Part shown: positions 5,472-13,062 of the stretch, one piece after another
Numbering within the stretch: position 1 is the stretch's first letter
Layout of the letters: each line of letters begins with the position of its first letter
NCBI GenBank assembly: GCA_937967535.1
Contig: CALCMV010000080.1
Span: forward strand, 1 to 19,103
From: an uncultured Saprospiraceae bacterium
GTDB taxonomy: Bacteria > Bacteroidota > Bacteroidia > Chitinophagales > Saprospiraceae
DNA length: 19,103 nucleotides
Direction of reading: 5' to 3'
Notes under the pieces: generated by a model
Told to the model about the DNA's origin: nothing
Seen by the model: the letters and a program-made list of their open reading frames with translations, nothing else
Databases searched by the model: none
Made by a program: the position numbers and the translations under genes

Positions 5472-7259
5472 TCAACTCAAATGATGCACCTCCTGCAATC
5501 CATACACCGACGTATCCATCCCCGCATGTCGCGCCTTCAATTGCAGCGATAAGAATTGCGAATAATGCCGCGATTGATGCAGATTGCCGCCGTGAAACCA
5601 AAGCGCATCTTGTTGAGTCGGTTTCCACATATTGCGTTGTTCGCCTTCCCAGGGTCCCGGGTCTTTTGTTGTGTCAGAGCCGAGTCCCCAGACTTTACCT
5701 ACTTTATCTGCCACTTCCTGCGAAATCAGCTTGGCAGCAAAACCATTCATTGAGCCATATCCCGTAGCCAGTACGATAAGGTCGGCGGGCAATTCAGAAC
5801 CATCCGTCAGCACCACCGAATTTGGTTTTATATGGTCAATATTGACTCCACTACGCAGCTTCACATCGCCGTCAATAATCAGTTGAGATGCGCCCACATC
5901 AATGTAGTAGCCGGAGCCGCGCCGCAGATATTTCATAAACAAACCCGAACCGTCGTCGCCCCAATCGAGTAGGAAACCCGCCTTTTCAAGTTTGGCGTAA
6001 AAGTCAGCATCTTGTCGTGCCATTTCTTCATAGACCGGAATCTGGAACGTGTGCAAAATCCGGTAAGGCAGCGACGCAAAAATCATATCTGCCGTATTGG
6101 TATCGACTCCATTGGCAAGCGCCCGTTCTGAATATAGGTCGCCGAGAGCAAGTTCCATCAGCGTCTCCGAGCGGGCAATGTGCGTGGACGAGCGTTGAAT
6201 CATTGTCACATCCGCACCCGCTTCGTAGAGTGCGGCGCATATATCGTGCGCTGAATTGTTGGAGCCTAAGACGATGCACTTTTTGCCCTCATAAGGTTCG
6301 CTGGCGATGTGTGCGCTCGAATGGTGAATGTCGCCCTTGAAGCTATCAGCCCCCTTAATGTCGGGAACATTGGGCATACCGGACATACCTGTGGCGAGGA
6401 TGAGTTGCTTAGGACGCAGTTCAACGGGCTTGCCTTCACGCTCTACTTGCACGACCCACTCTTGCGCCGCTTCGTCATACTTTGCGCCCTTGCACAAGGT
6501 CGAACCCCAGTAGTTCAACTCCATCACTTTAGTGTACATTTCGAGCCAATCACCGAGTTTATCCTTTGGCGTGAATATGGGCCAATGTTCGGGAAAAGGC
6601 AAATATGGCAAGTGGTCGTACCAAACCGGGTCGTGCAGACAAAGCGATTTGTACCGCTTGCGCCACGAGTCGCCGGGACGTTCATTTTTCTCTACGATAA
6701 TGGTGGGTACATCAAGTCGTTTGAGTCGCGCACCGAGCGCAATGCCGCCCTGTCCGCCCCCTACGATGACGCAGTAGGGTTGCGTTTTATAGCCGAGTTC
6801 GGCTTCCGCTTCTTGTTTGCGTTCCAGCCAATTTTTGCGTCCTTTGAATACGCCATGTTCCACACCCATCGGACGAGTTGTTCCTTTGGGTTCTTCATGT
6901 CCTTTGAGTTCGGTCATGGTCGTGAGCAGGGTCCAACATTTGCCATTGAGCAAACGAATCTGACCACGCCCTTGCGACACCGCCGTTTCAAAATTAATCC
7001 AGCCGTCAATGACACCGTCCGCTTCATTCGCCTCGCCGTCGAGTTGCCAATTGGAGGGCTGGACATCCGCCAATCTCGCCTTGAGCATATCAGCAATTTG
7101 CTCATGCCCTTCCATCGTCTTGATATTCCATGTGAAGGACACCAAATCGCGCCAATAACTTTCTTCGGCAAACATCGCTGTGGCAGCAGCAACATCGCCC
7201 TGTTTCAGATTCTTTTCAAATTCTTGGAGCCAGTTGCTTAGTGTTTGTGTTGCGTTCAT
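5472..7259 (-). CDS. Flavin-containing monooxygenase with NTF2-like N-terminal domain
   Basis: 595 residues. An N-terminal region (about 1-125) looks like an NTF2/SnoaL-type domain (LQEFEKNLKQGDVAAATAMFAEESYWRDLVSFTWNI, split here only by description). The FAD site is VIVGGGQGGIALGARL (G167-G172) followed by E190. A second dinucleotide site for NADPH is VLGSNNSAHDI (330-340). A degenerate FMO fingerprint runs F307-x-G309 to H313, with His instead of Tyr/Phe at 317. LATGY at 497-501 is the usual C-terminal FMO/Baeyer-Villiger motif. Such enzymes use NADPH, FAD and O2 to oxygenate small molecules in the cytosol; the substrate cannot be predicted. The gene is visibly GC-richer than its neighbours, suggesting acquisition from another lineage. 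A near-consensus promoter is TTG at 7332-7330 with TAAGTTTA at 7310-7303. Confidence 0.88.
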   Translation of the reverse strand: MNATQTLSNWLQEFEKNLKQGDVAAATAMFAEESYWRDLVSFTWNIKTMEGHEQIADMLKARLADVQPSNWQLDGEANEADGVIDGWINFETAVSQGRGQIRLLNGKCWTLLTTMTELKGHEEPKGTTRPMGVEHGVFKGRKNWLERKQEAEAELGYKTQPYCVIVGGGQGGIALGARLKRLDVPTIIVEKNERPGDSWRKRYKSLCLHDPVWYDHLPYLPFPEHWPIFTPKDKLGDWLEMYTKVMELNYWGSTLCKGAKYDEAAQEWVVQVEREGKPVELRPKQLILATGMSGMPNVPDIKGADSFKGDIHHSSAHIASEPYEGKKCIVLGSNNSAHDICAALYEAGADVTMIQRSSTHIARSETLMELALGDLYSERALANGVDTNTADMIFASLPYRILHTFQIPVYEEMARQDADFYAKLEKAGFLLDWGDDGSGLFMKYLRRGSGYYIDVGASQLIIDGDVKLRSGVNIDHIKPNSVVLTDGSELPADLIVLATGYGSMNGFAAKLISQEVADKVGKVWGLGSDTTKDPGPWEGEQRNMWKPTQQDALWFHGGNLHQSRHYSQFLSLQLKARHAGMDTSVYGLQEVHHLS

Positions 7260-7562
7260 AGTGTGTAATGGTTGTGGTGAGAATATTGATATATAAGAAT
7301 TGTAAACTTAGTGAAAGTTTTGTAAAATTCAAAATATGCCAAACTTTCAATAGGTGATTTCCATGAGTTTACTAATAAGTTTTTTTTTAATGCAAAAAAC
7401 AGATAAACTCGCAGAAGTGACAGACAACTTCAAAGGGACAGGCTTTTCAAATTGCTCTTTCAGTCTCCCTCCTGACATAGAACTTTAATCGCACATATGG
7501 CGTTATGCACATGTTCAAAACACATAAATTATTCACATCATTTTAAGGAATAAAAACATCTT
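7260..7562. other. Divergent intergenic region between monooxygenase and 231-aa gene
   Basis: It holds the probable monooxygenase promoter (7303-7332, minus) and an A/T-rich leader of the 231-aa gene. A 41-residue open frame at 7363-7488 (+) has a hydrophobic start MSLLISFFL and no recognised similarity; it may be a gene remnant. The motif CACATATGGCGTTATGCACA at about 7492-7511 resembles sequences I associate with leaders of isolated small hypothetical genes in Bacteroidota, but this is not verifiable here. Confidence 0.4.
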
Positions 7563-8258
7563 GTGATGAAATTGAAAGATGATAAATCTCTACAAGTCAA
7601 AATCGCATTAGAGGCATTTAAGAAAAACAAAGCATCTAATCCCAATAACATTTATCTTACAGAGGAAGATTTTTCATATCCATCAACAAAATTTATCCCG
7701 GAAGATAGCCAATATTTTTACAAAAATATTGGCGTAGCGGAGGCAAATGATTTCCACAAAGCAATAGAAAGAGCAAAGGATTCAAAAGCACCTTACTATT
7801 TTGGTGTGCAGATTGAGCGGGATTTCGCATTAATGATAGTCGAAAAATATGATGCCCTCGACGAAATAAATCGAAAAAAAATCAGTGAGCAAATTGCAAC
7901 TTATGATGTACATAATAATAGAATGATGCATCAAGATGACATAGGCTATCTTCTTATGGAGGGGCTGAATTTGTTTGATTTAGCTCAAAAAAAATTTAAA
8001 ATCCCATTTATTCAAGAGGTTTACGAATTGTTGGGGCAGGATAAAAATCAACTGAAAGTGATATTCACAACATGGGCACATTGTGGAGGATGGGGCGGAA
8101 TAATTTTATACGGAAAAAATCAATCTTGCGATGGAGGAGGAATGCATGGGCACTTTCACGAAATAGAATATAAGGGAAGGTCTTATGAGTATAGCAGCAA
8201 TTATTACGGTCATCTGGAATCACATCATCTGTACGACCACATAGCGAAGTATAGATAA
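7563..8258 (+). CDS. Unrecognised 231-aa protein with Gly/His-rich C-terminus
   Basis: I do not recognise the family. The protein is AT-rich in coding, lysine-rich at the N-terminus (KLKDDKSLQVKIALEAFKKNK) and without a signal peptide or membrane helix, so probably cytoplasmic. A largely helical centre (about 60-150) includes MMHQDDIGYLLMEGLNLFDLA. The last third holds FTTWAHCGGWGGIILYG, then SCDGGGMHGHFHEIEYKG and SYEYSSNYYGHLESHH. Clustered Gly, His, Cys and aromatic residues could bind a metal or a nucleic acid, but this is conjecture. The start may be ATG 7563 or the next codon ATG 7566. It is flanked upstream by a divergent gene and downstream by two hairpins, so it is a single-gene unit. 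The isolated position and base composition resemble accessory genes. Confidence 0.8.
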   Translation: MMKLKDDKSLQVKIALEAFKKNKASNPNNIYLTEEDFSYPSTKFIPEDSQYFYKNIGVAEANDFHKAIERAKDSKAPYYFGVQIERDFALMIVEKYDALDEINRKKISEQIATYDVHNNRMMHQDDIGYLLMEGLNLFDLAQKKFKIPFIQEVYELLGQDKNQLKVIFTTWAHCGGWGGIILYGKNQSCDGGGMHGHFHEIEYKGRSYEYSSNYYGHLESHHLYDHIAKYR

Positions 8259-8260
8259 TG

Positions 8261-8278
8261 CCGTCAGGGAATTGACGG
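8261..8278 (+). terminator. Terminator-like hairpin after the 231-aa gene
   Basis: Stem CCGTCA/TGACGG with a 6-nt loop, followed by TTTCAT, starting 2 nt after the stop codon. The T-run is short, so strength is uncertain. Confidence 0.5.
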
Positions 8279-8283
8279 TTTCA

Positions 8284-8323
8284 TAGGCAGTAGAGCAAAT
8301 TCATGAATTTGCTCTACTGCCTA
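8284..8323. repeat. 40-nt perfect palindrome between convergent genes
   Basis: TAGGCAGTAGAGCAAATTCA is followed immediately by its exact reverse complement, giving 20-bp arms with no loop. It sits between the convergent 231-aa gene and the S41 peptidase-family gene (stop 14 nt away). A bidirectional terminator is plausible. No T-tract follows on either side, and perfect cruciform-forming palindromes of this size are otherwise selected against. Confidence 0.8.
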
Positions 8324-8336
8324 AACCGATAAATGG

Positions 8337-9830
8337 TCAATTCTGTTGCTCCTTTATCAATTCCAAAGTATATTCCATCACCCTGTCCACCCCATCAATT
8401 TTATCCTGAATCGAAGGTCTCACAAGATGGTCGGGAATGACTCCGCGACCTTCGTTTTTAAAATCCACATTCATCACCCACTCCCACAGCGGCATGACCA
8501 CCCGTACTTTGGTATTGGGCAATTCAAGTATCAGTTGAAGACCACTAGTATTTTGTACCGGATTGCCGCCGGGTTCTTCTCCGATGAAAGTAGCTCTGTC
8601 GAAGTTTTTAATGATGCCTGTCGTTTCTCCGGTTGCGGAGAATGATTCAGCATCGGTGAGTACATACACTTTTCCGTCAAAAAAAGGCGTATTGGGTTGG
8701 GAGGTACGCAGTCCTTTGACACCGGCTAATCGCCCCAGCCAATTGATATGATACATCCCATTCTTCTTTTTTAGAACCATCGGATAGACCTGCTTTTCCG
8801 GAAAGCTAAAGTTGGTGTATAATTCCTTATTCGGAATTTTTTGAGTCGTGGCGGTAACTTCTTTATAAAAAGTGAAAGGCTCAGGATGCAAATGTGCAAA
8901 GAGTTCTATCGTAGGCATCGGGTCGCCGCCGCCATTGCCGCGAAGGTCGAGTATGAGGTGCTTTACGCCCTTACTTTCCATCTGCTCGAAGGCATTTTTG
9001 TAAAACTGTTTAAACTTTTGTTTTTTCTCTTTTTTCACAAAGGCTTTATCAAAAGTTCGTATAGTCATCGTCGCAATCTCTCCGTCTATCTTCAACTCAA
9101 GCGCAGGAAGGTCGGAAGACCAGAGCGATTTTGGAAGCGGTGCATAGCGTTCTTCTCTCATTTTTTTGATGTCTTTATAAGTTATTCCTTTGCTTTTTAT
9201 GGTTTGGGATTCTCCTTCGGGAGTCCTAATATCTATGCTAAATTCACCGCTTGCGCCTTCGTTGATGAGGTAATATGATTTAAAGCCTTGCGCTGCCTCG
9301 TGTTCGGGCGAACTCGTATTAAAACCGTCCCGCGTAATTCTATCTGCCATACTTTGAAAAAGTTCGGTAGCTATTCTGCCATCAACAGATTCTATGACAG
9401 CACCAATCGGAATATCCTCATCCTTTGACAAATTCCGATATACATATAGCTGATTTTCAGACCAATACACATCAAAAGGAAACAGAAGAACACCCGCCCG
9501 CATCCATTTGACATACGCATCGGAAGGCACCATTTTAGTATGACCATTTCGGATAAGTGTAATGACAGGGTTGATGATTCGATAAAAATCAATTTCAGTC
9601 ATCGGTTCATTCAGATGACTTTCTACTTGAGTATAGAAGGCATCAAACTCTTCCTTTGGTGTATAATTATATAAGCCCGGATGCACGGCTTCGAAATTGT
9701 CTTTTAGAGTAGAGAGGTCTTCTTTCAGGGCTTTAGGGGAGAACGTTTTTTCGAGTTGATAATCCGTTTGACCAAAAAGGTTGAACTGGAAAAGCAATAA
9801 AGCAAGGAATAGTAATCGTGCGTTTTTCAT
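8337..9830 (-). CDS. Secreted S41-family peptidase-like protein
   Basis: 497 residues with an N-terminal signal peptide (KNARLLFLALLLFQFNLFG, cleavage near 20), so exported to the periplasm or cell surface. An N-terminal helical part with 'GLYNYTPKEEFDAFYTQ' and 'RNGHTKMVP' is followed by a PDZ-like segment (VIESVDGR), then the tail-specific protease core: LILDLRGNGGG (about 290-300) and TDAESFSATGET, with the candidate nucleophile at Ser396 or Ser398, and GEEPGGNPV. This matches the S41 (C-terminal processing peptidase) superfamily in the Bacteroidota form lacking a C-terminal lysine-rich tail. Substrate unknown. A possible -7 box TATTTTTG lies at 9855-9848, without a clear -33 element. It is a single gene, convergent with the 231-aa gene and divergent from the DinB gene. 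Confidence 0.88.
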   Translation of the reverse strand: MKNARLLFLALLLFQFNLFGQTDYQLEKTFSPKALKEDLSTLKDNFEAVHPGLYNYTPKEEFDAFYTQVESHLNEPMTEIDFYRIINPVITLIRNGHTKMVPSDAYVKWMRAGVLLFPFDVYWSENQLYVYRNLSKDEDIPIGAVIESVDGRIATELFQSMADRITRDGFNTSSPEHEAAQGFKSYYLINEGASGEFSIDIRTPEGESQTIKSKGITYKDIKKMREERYAPLPKSLWSSDLPALELKIDGEIATMTIRTFDKAFVKKEKKQKFKQFYKNAFEQMESKGVKHLILDLRGNGGGDPMPTIELFAHLHPEPFTFYKEVTATTQKIPNKELYTNFSFPEKQVYPMVLKKKNGMYHINWLGRLAGVKGLRTSQPNTPFFDGKVYVLTDAESFSATGETTGIIKNFDRATFIGEEPGGNPVQNTSGLQLILELPNTKVRVVMPLWEWVMNVDFKNEGRGVIPDHLVRPSIQDKIDGVDRVMEYTLELIKEQQN

Positions 9831-9993
9831 ATTTTATATTCTTTTTCCAAAAATAAGAAAATACTTATATGCCAGAGGTGCCATCTGTTTTTTTAACTTT
9901 TTATCTCATATGAAAAGGAGAAATATAGAAAAACAGATATATTCGCAGAGATGATGTGTATTTTGAAGTCAGAAACAAGAAAAAAATAAATAA

Positions 9994-10515
9994 ATGGAAG
10001 AATCAGAAACAAAAAAAAATCCGGAATTTTTAGAACATGTATATAAACTAAATGAGGGGGCTGAACTTACAGAGGCACTTCAACTAAGTTTGGAAGCAAT
10101 CAATAATATTGACATCGTTCAATTAAACAGAATTGGTTTGAAAACTTACGAAAAAGATAAATGGACTATTCATAAAATATTACAGCATCTCATTGATTGG
10201 GAAAGAATTTGGTGTTTTAGAGCTATCATTTTTGCTCGTGGAGAGGGAACCATTCCGGAAGCGCATGACCAAGAAATAATGGGCAAAAACTCGAATGCAG
10301 ATGAACTATCCATTGAACAATTGGTCAATGAACTTCGTATTGCACGCCAATCAACAATCATGATGTTTGAGTCTTTTAATCAAAAAATATTGGAAACCAA
10401 CTGTATATTTTTTGAATACGAAATGCCGCTTTCTGCAATTGGGTTCAGTATTACTGCACATCAAATACATCATTTTAATATCATAAAAGAGAGATATATT
10501 CCTTTGGACCGATAA
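9994..10515 (+). CDS. DinB-family metal-binding four-helix-bundle protein
   Basis: 173 residues, no signal peptide. The DinB fold is indicated by KWTIHKILQHLIDWERIWCFRA (about 56-77) and AHQIHHFNIIKERYI near the end. The three expected metal ligands are present as His65, His156 and His160 (the H...H-x3-H arrangement). The family binds a divalent metal in a four-helix bundle; some members are thiol-dependent transferases and many are uncharacterised, often in stress or detoxification contexts. The length is normal for the family (150-175). The gene is alone, divergent from the S41 gene; no convincing promoter was seen. The stop is followed after about 25 nt by a MITE-like inverted repeat at 10541. 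Confidence 0.85.
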   Translation: MEESETKKNPEFLEHVYKLNEGAELTEALQLSLEAINNIDIVQLNRIGLKTYEKDKWTIHKILQHLIDWERIWCFRAIIFARGEGTIPEAHDQEIMGKNSNADELSIEQLVNELRIARQSTIMMFESFNQKILETNCIFFEYEMPLSAIGFSITAHQIHHFNIIKERYIPLDR

Positions 10516-10540
10516 ATGGCGAAGTCGAAATAAATACAAA

Positions 10541-10718
10541 TTAGTAACGGGTAAATAATAACTCCTGCATTTGGACGGCTTCTTTTGTCCTTATTTTCCT
10601 CCTCGAAAACAGTCATTTATCCCGATAAACTCTCATTTTCAAGAAGACCCCGATAGCTATCGGAGAAGAGCAAAATAATCTCGTCGAAATCGTAAACTTA
10701 TTATTTGCTCGTTACTAA
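10541..10718. mobile_element. MITE-like 178-nt element with 21-bp terminal inverted repeats
   Basis: The ends TTAGTAACGGGTAAATAATA (10541-10560) and the reverse complement at 10698-10718 match over 21 bp with two mismatches. Inside is a perfect 14-nt palindrome CCGATAGCTATCGG at 10650-10663. No open frame is present, and no clear target-site duplication was found in the flanks. The size and ends fit a non-autonomous element, but no partner transposase is in the window. Confidence 0.45.
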
Positions 10719-10720
10719 AG

Positions 10721-10909
10721 GTTTAGACTTTTGACAAAGGAAATTGGGGAATTGGGAAATTAGGTAAACCCCTCTTTTTTAGATTTTTACAAAAAATAAT
10801 TAATGACATATTTTGCTTTGTTAATAAAATTCATTCAATTGATTATCAATGAGTTACAATCTTAAACCGAGTTCCCCAATTTCCTAATTCCCATTTTGTC
10901 CAAAGTCCA
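10721..10909. repeat. AATTGGGG word array in inverted orientation
   Basis: The left arm (10721-10770) has GACTTTTGACAAAGGAAATT followed by repeats of GGGGAATT and GGGAAATTAGG. The right arm (10862-10909) is the degenerate reverse complement (CCCCAATTTCCTAATTCCC, then TTTTGTCCAAAGTCC). The loop is about 90 nt and AT-rich. Together with 10541-10718 it fills the roughly 490-nt gap between the DinB and TolC genes. The remaining 100 nt (10910-11009) show only a weak dyad around CCTATG and CATAGG. Confidence 0.65.
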
Positions 10910-11009
10910 GAAGTCAGTTTTTCTGAGACTATCAATCCTCCTATGCTACTTCAGCTCGTGCATTCACATAGGTGAGACACACGGGCTGGAAGCACCGTAC
11001 TATAGGTAT

Positions 11010-12488
11010 TTATTTCACCAATGAAGTCCCATTTTCAAAATCATATAAAGTCAATCGTTGCAATTCATAGTGTGCTGTCCAAAAATCGCGTAGGGCTTGC
11101 GTATAATTTTGTCGGGCGGAGATTTGTTCGTTGAGAGCTACATTTAATTCTGTGACATCAACTTTGCCTACGGTGTAGCGTTTTTTGGTAATGTCGTAGC
11201 GTTTTTCGGCAACTTCATTGGTACGTTCTGCGATAGCCAATTGACCACGGATAATATCGAATTGACGAATTTTTAACAAAATATTTCGTTCAAAATTAAT
11301 GTTTTCCTGTTCGATGCTCAACTCCAATAATTCGCGGTCGGCTGCTGCCATTTGGCTTTGGCTTTTTGCTTTTCCCCAATCATAAATCGGCACATTGATA
11401 CCTACCGAAATATTCTCTTGGTCTTCAAATGGTAAGCTGTATGCCCTTCCCAAGTTTTCGTCACTTCTCGACAAACCAAAACCTGCCTGAATATTTATAT
11501 TTGCTCCGTTTTCTTTTTGTATTCGTTCTATATCTCTTTCACTTTCAATGCGTTGTATTTCTTGTGTAAGTGTAAATTTTCTATTGAATCTTGCTTGTTC
11601 GAGAGCCAGTTCGGAGTTGATGAGGTATTGCGGCACACCATTGGGAACGATAAGCACTATTTTAGCAATGGTGTCAAATCCCAAGAAAAAAAGAAGGTCG
11701 GCACTGCTGCTTTGGATGTTGAGTTCGGCACTTGCCTGACGGGTTTCGGCTTGCATTACGCCGAGTTCCATTTGGAGTACATCCGCCTCTGCTATCTTGC
11801 CTACGCTAAAACGGTTTTTTGCCAATTCGTACAATTCATCTGCATTTTTTTTATCGCGTTTGGCAGATTCAAAATTCAATTGGGCGATATACAAATCAAA
11901 GAAAAATGTGACGGCTTTTTGAGCTACATCTGCGAGTTGTTCGGTGTATTCGCGCTCGGCTTCTTGGAGTACCATCGGCAGTATTTTTTTATCCCATTTA
12001 AAGGCATTAAAGCCGGAAATTGGTTGGTTAAACCCAAGATAAATGGGATTTGAAAGGTATAAAGTAGTATTGCCGCCGTCTTCTTTAGGAAAAAAGTTGA
12101 GTATTTGTCGAAAGTCTGTTCCTACATTAAACTGCCCGCCTGTACGAGCTATGACTTGGGTGAGTTCGAGCCCTAAATTAGAGGAAAGTGATTGGTTCCG
12201 TAAAAAAATTTGTGTACCATCGTCTTGCAGTGATTGCTGAAATCGTCTATTAAAAACGGGTAGATTGGCATTGAGCGAAAGCGAAGGTTTCAATGCCAGT
12301 AATTGGTCATTATAAGTCATTCGGTTGCGCTCAAAACGGGCTTTTGCAATGCGTACTTCGGGTGCATTTTGTTGTGCGCGTTCAATGACTTCATCCAATC
12401 GCAGACTTATTGCTTTTTCTTGTGCAAAAATTGAATTGGAAAAAATATTTACCAAAAAAAATAATATGATATATAAGCGGTGATTCAT
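11010..12488 (-). CDS. TolC-family outer membrane efflux protein
   Basis: 492 residues. A signal peptide (about 1-22, ending SIFA before QEK) is followed by two OEP-type repeats rich in long amphipathic helices. They contain 'ISLRLDEVIERAQQNAPEVRIAKARFE' at the N-terminus, 'YELAKNRFSVGKIAEADVLQ' (about 214-233) and 'RYDITKKRYTVGKVDVTELNVALNEQ' near the C-terminus; the R-x-VGK signature occurs once per repeat. These are hallmarks of the trimeric outer-membrane exit duct used by tripartite efflux and type I secretion systems. The usual partners, a membrane-fusion protein and an inner-membrane pump, are not adjacent, so the system it serves is unknown. The ATG at 12488 is directly preceded by a short-word array without a clear ribosome-binding site. 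Confidence 0.92.
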   Translation of the reverse strand: MNHRLYIILFFLVNIFSNSIFAQEKAISLRLDEVIERAQQNAPEVRIAKARFERNRMTYNDQLLALKPSLSLNANLPVFNRRFQQSLQDDGTQIFLRNQSLSSNLGLELTQVIARTGGQFNVGTDFRQILNFFPKEDGGNTTLYLSNPIYLGFNQPISGFNAFKWDKKILPMVLQEAEREYTEQLADVAQKAVTFFFDLYIAQLNFESAKRDKKNADELYELAKNRFSVGKIAEADVLQMELGVMQAETRQASAELNIQSSSADLLFFLGFDTIAKIVLIVPNGVPQYLINSELALEQARFNRKFTLTQEIQRIESERDIERIQKENGANINIQAGFGLSRSDENLGRAYSLPFEDQENISVGINVPIYDWGKAKSQSQMAAADRELLELSIEQENINFERNILLKIRQFDIIRGQLAIAERTNEVAEKRYDITKKRYTVGKVDVTELNVALNEQISARQNYTQALRDFWTAHYELQRLTLYDFENGTSLVK

Positions 12489-12489
12489 G

Positions 12490-12530
12490 TGATTAGCTAA
12501 TTGGTGATTGGTGACAGGTAATTAGTGGTT
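12490..12530. repeat. GATTGGTGA word array at the TolC start
   Basis: Degenerate repeats of GATTAGCTAATT, GGTGATTGGTGA and GGTAATTAGTGG end one base before the TolC ATG (minus strand). The rest of the gap to the XRE gene (12531-12766) is AT-rich, with no gene and no clear promoter. Confidence 0.5.
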
Positions 12531-12749
12531 TAATTCATAATTCCTTGCGTTTCGGGGATTTTGAATTGAGAAAAAAACATTTGAAATTATTATTTTATAA
12601 AAAATAAACTATTTATAATTAATTGATAATCAAATTTTTATACATTTAAATTTGTTTTTGAAAAATAATATTGAAATTAACCTTGGTAGCATCTGATTAA
12701 TTCAAATTTAAAATTAACTGCATGTAATTATTATCTAATTTTTAAATCG

Positions 12750-12767
12750 TTGATAGTCGGTAGTCAT
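12750..12767. repeat. GTCGGTAGTC word array at the 3' end of the XRE gene
   Basis: TTGATAGTCGGTAGTCATT runs up to and touches the XRE stop codon. Read on the minus strand it gives GACTACCGACTATC, closely related to the GGACTACGGACTAT words ahead of gldG at 1421-1450. Confidence 0.5.
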
Positions 12768-12979
12768 TAGAATAACTCTTTAATATCTACTTGTAATGCA
12801 GTTGCAATTTTTTCGATATTCACGAGAGTTATATTTTTCTCTGCCCGTTCTATCATACCAATATAGGTTCTGTGCAAATTAGCTTTGAATGCCAATTGCT
12901 CCTGTGAAAGACCTTGTTCTTTTCTGAAGTATCTCACTTTTTCTCCAAACTTTATTAGTATTTTTTCCTTTGATTGCAT
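12767..12979 (-). CDS. Small XRE-family transcriptional regulator
   Basis: 70 residues, essentially one helix-turn-helix domain (about 8-67): FGEKVRYFRKEQGLSQEQLA, then FKANLHRTYIGMIERAEKNI and TLVNIEKIATALQVDIKELF. The 'HRTYIGMIERAEKNITL-NI-KIA-AL' block is typical of short XRE proteins, including controller (C) proteins of type II restriction-modification systems. No restriction or methyltransferase gene is in the window, so it is either an orphan or serves another function. A canonical promoter lies at 12996-13026, with a palindrome over its -33 region (13009-13032), which suggests autorepression. The leader is only about 10 nt. The neighbouring MscS gene lies 83 nt upstream, transcribed the same way. 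Confidence 0.88.
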   Translation of the reverse strand: MQSKEKILIKFGEKVRYFRKEQGLSQEQLAFKANLHRTYIGMIERAEKNITLVNIEKIATALQVDIKELF

Positions 12980-12995
12980 TGCTAATTTAAGTATG

Positions 12996-13026
12996 CAAAG
13001 CTAATATCAGTATTCTGTTAATACAA
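12996..13026 (-). promoter_or_regulatory. Bacteroidetes-type promoter of the XRE gene
   Basis: On the minus strand TTG at 13026-13024 is followed after 20 nt by TAGCTTTG at 13003-12996, an exact TAnnTTTG. Predicted start near 12989, giving a leader of about 10 nt. Confidence 0.6.
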
Positions 13027-13032
13027 CATACT
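13009..13032. promoter_or_regulatory. Operator-like palindrome over the XRE -33 element
   Basis: AGTAT and ATACT at the ends, with TGT and ACA inside, form a 24-nt dyad with 8 symmetric pairs. It spans the -33 TTG, so a bound dimer would block initiation. Binding by the adjacent XRE protein is inferred from position. Confidence 0.5.
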
Positions 13033-13062
13033 ACGATTGGCATTTTTTGTATGGTAAATGCA

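Noticed and set aside
6309..7241. A 310-residue open frame on the + strand
   Set aside because: It lies fully antisense to the monooxygenase, whose motifs are clear; the frame is a by-product of GC-rich codon usage and its protein shows no recognisable domain.
7363..7488. A 41-residue open frame starting MSLLISFFL
   Set aside because: No recognisable similarity, no promoter or ribosome-binding site; kept only as a possible remnant in the intergenic note.
7492..7511. Integron-type attC site at CACATATGGCGTTATGCACA
   Set aside because: The GTTATGC word does not satisfy the GTTRRRY core, and no matching partner site or second cassette border was found.
10541..10718. Target-site duplication of the MITE-like element
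   Set aside because: Flanks TACAAA and AGGTTT show no convincing direct repeat, so none is claimed.
11517..12053. A 178-residue open frame on the + strand
   Set aside because: Antisense to the TolC-family gene, with an abnormal Phe/Cys-rich composition.
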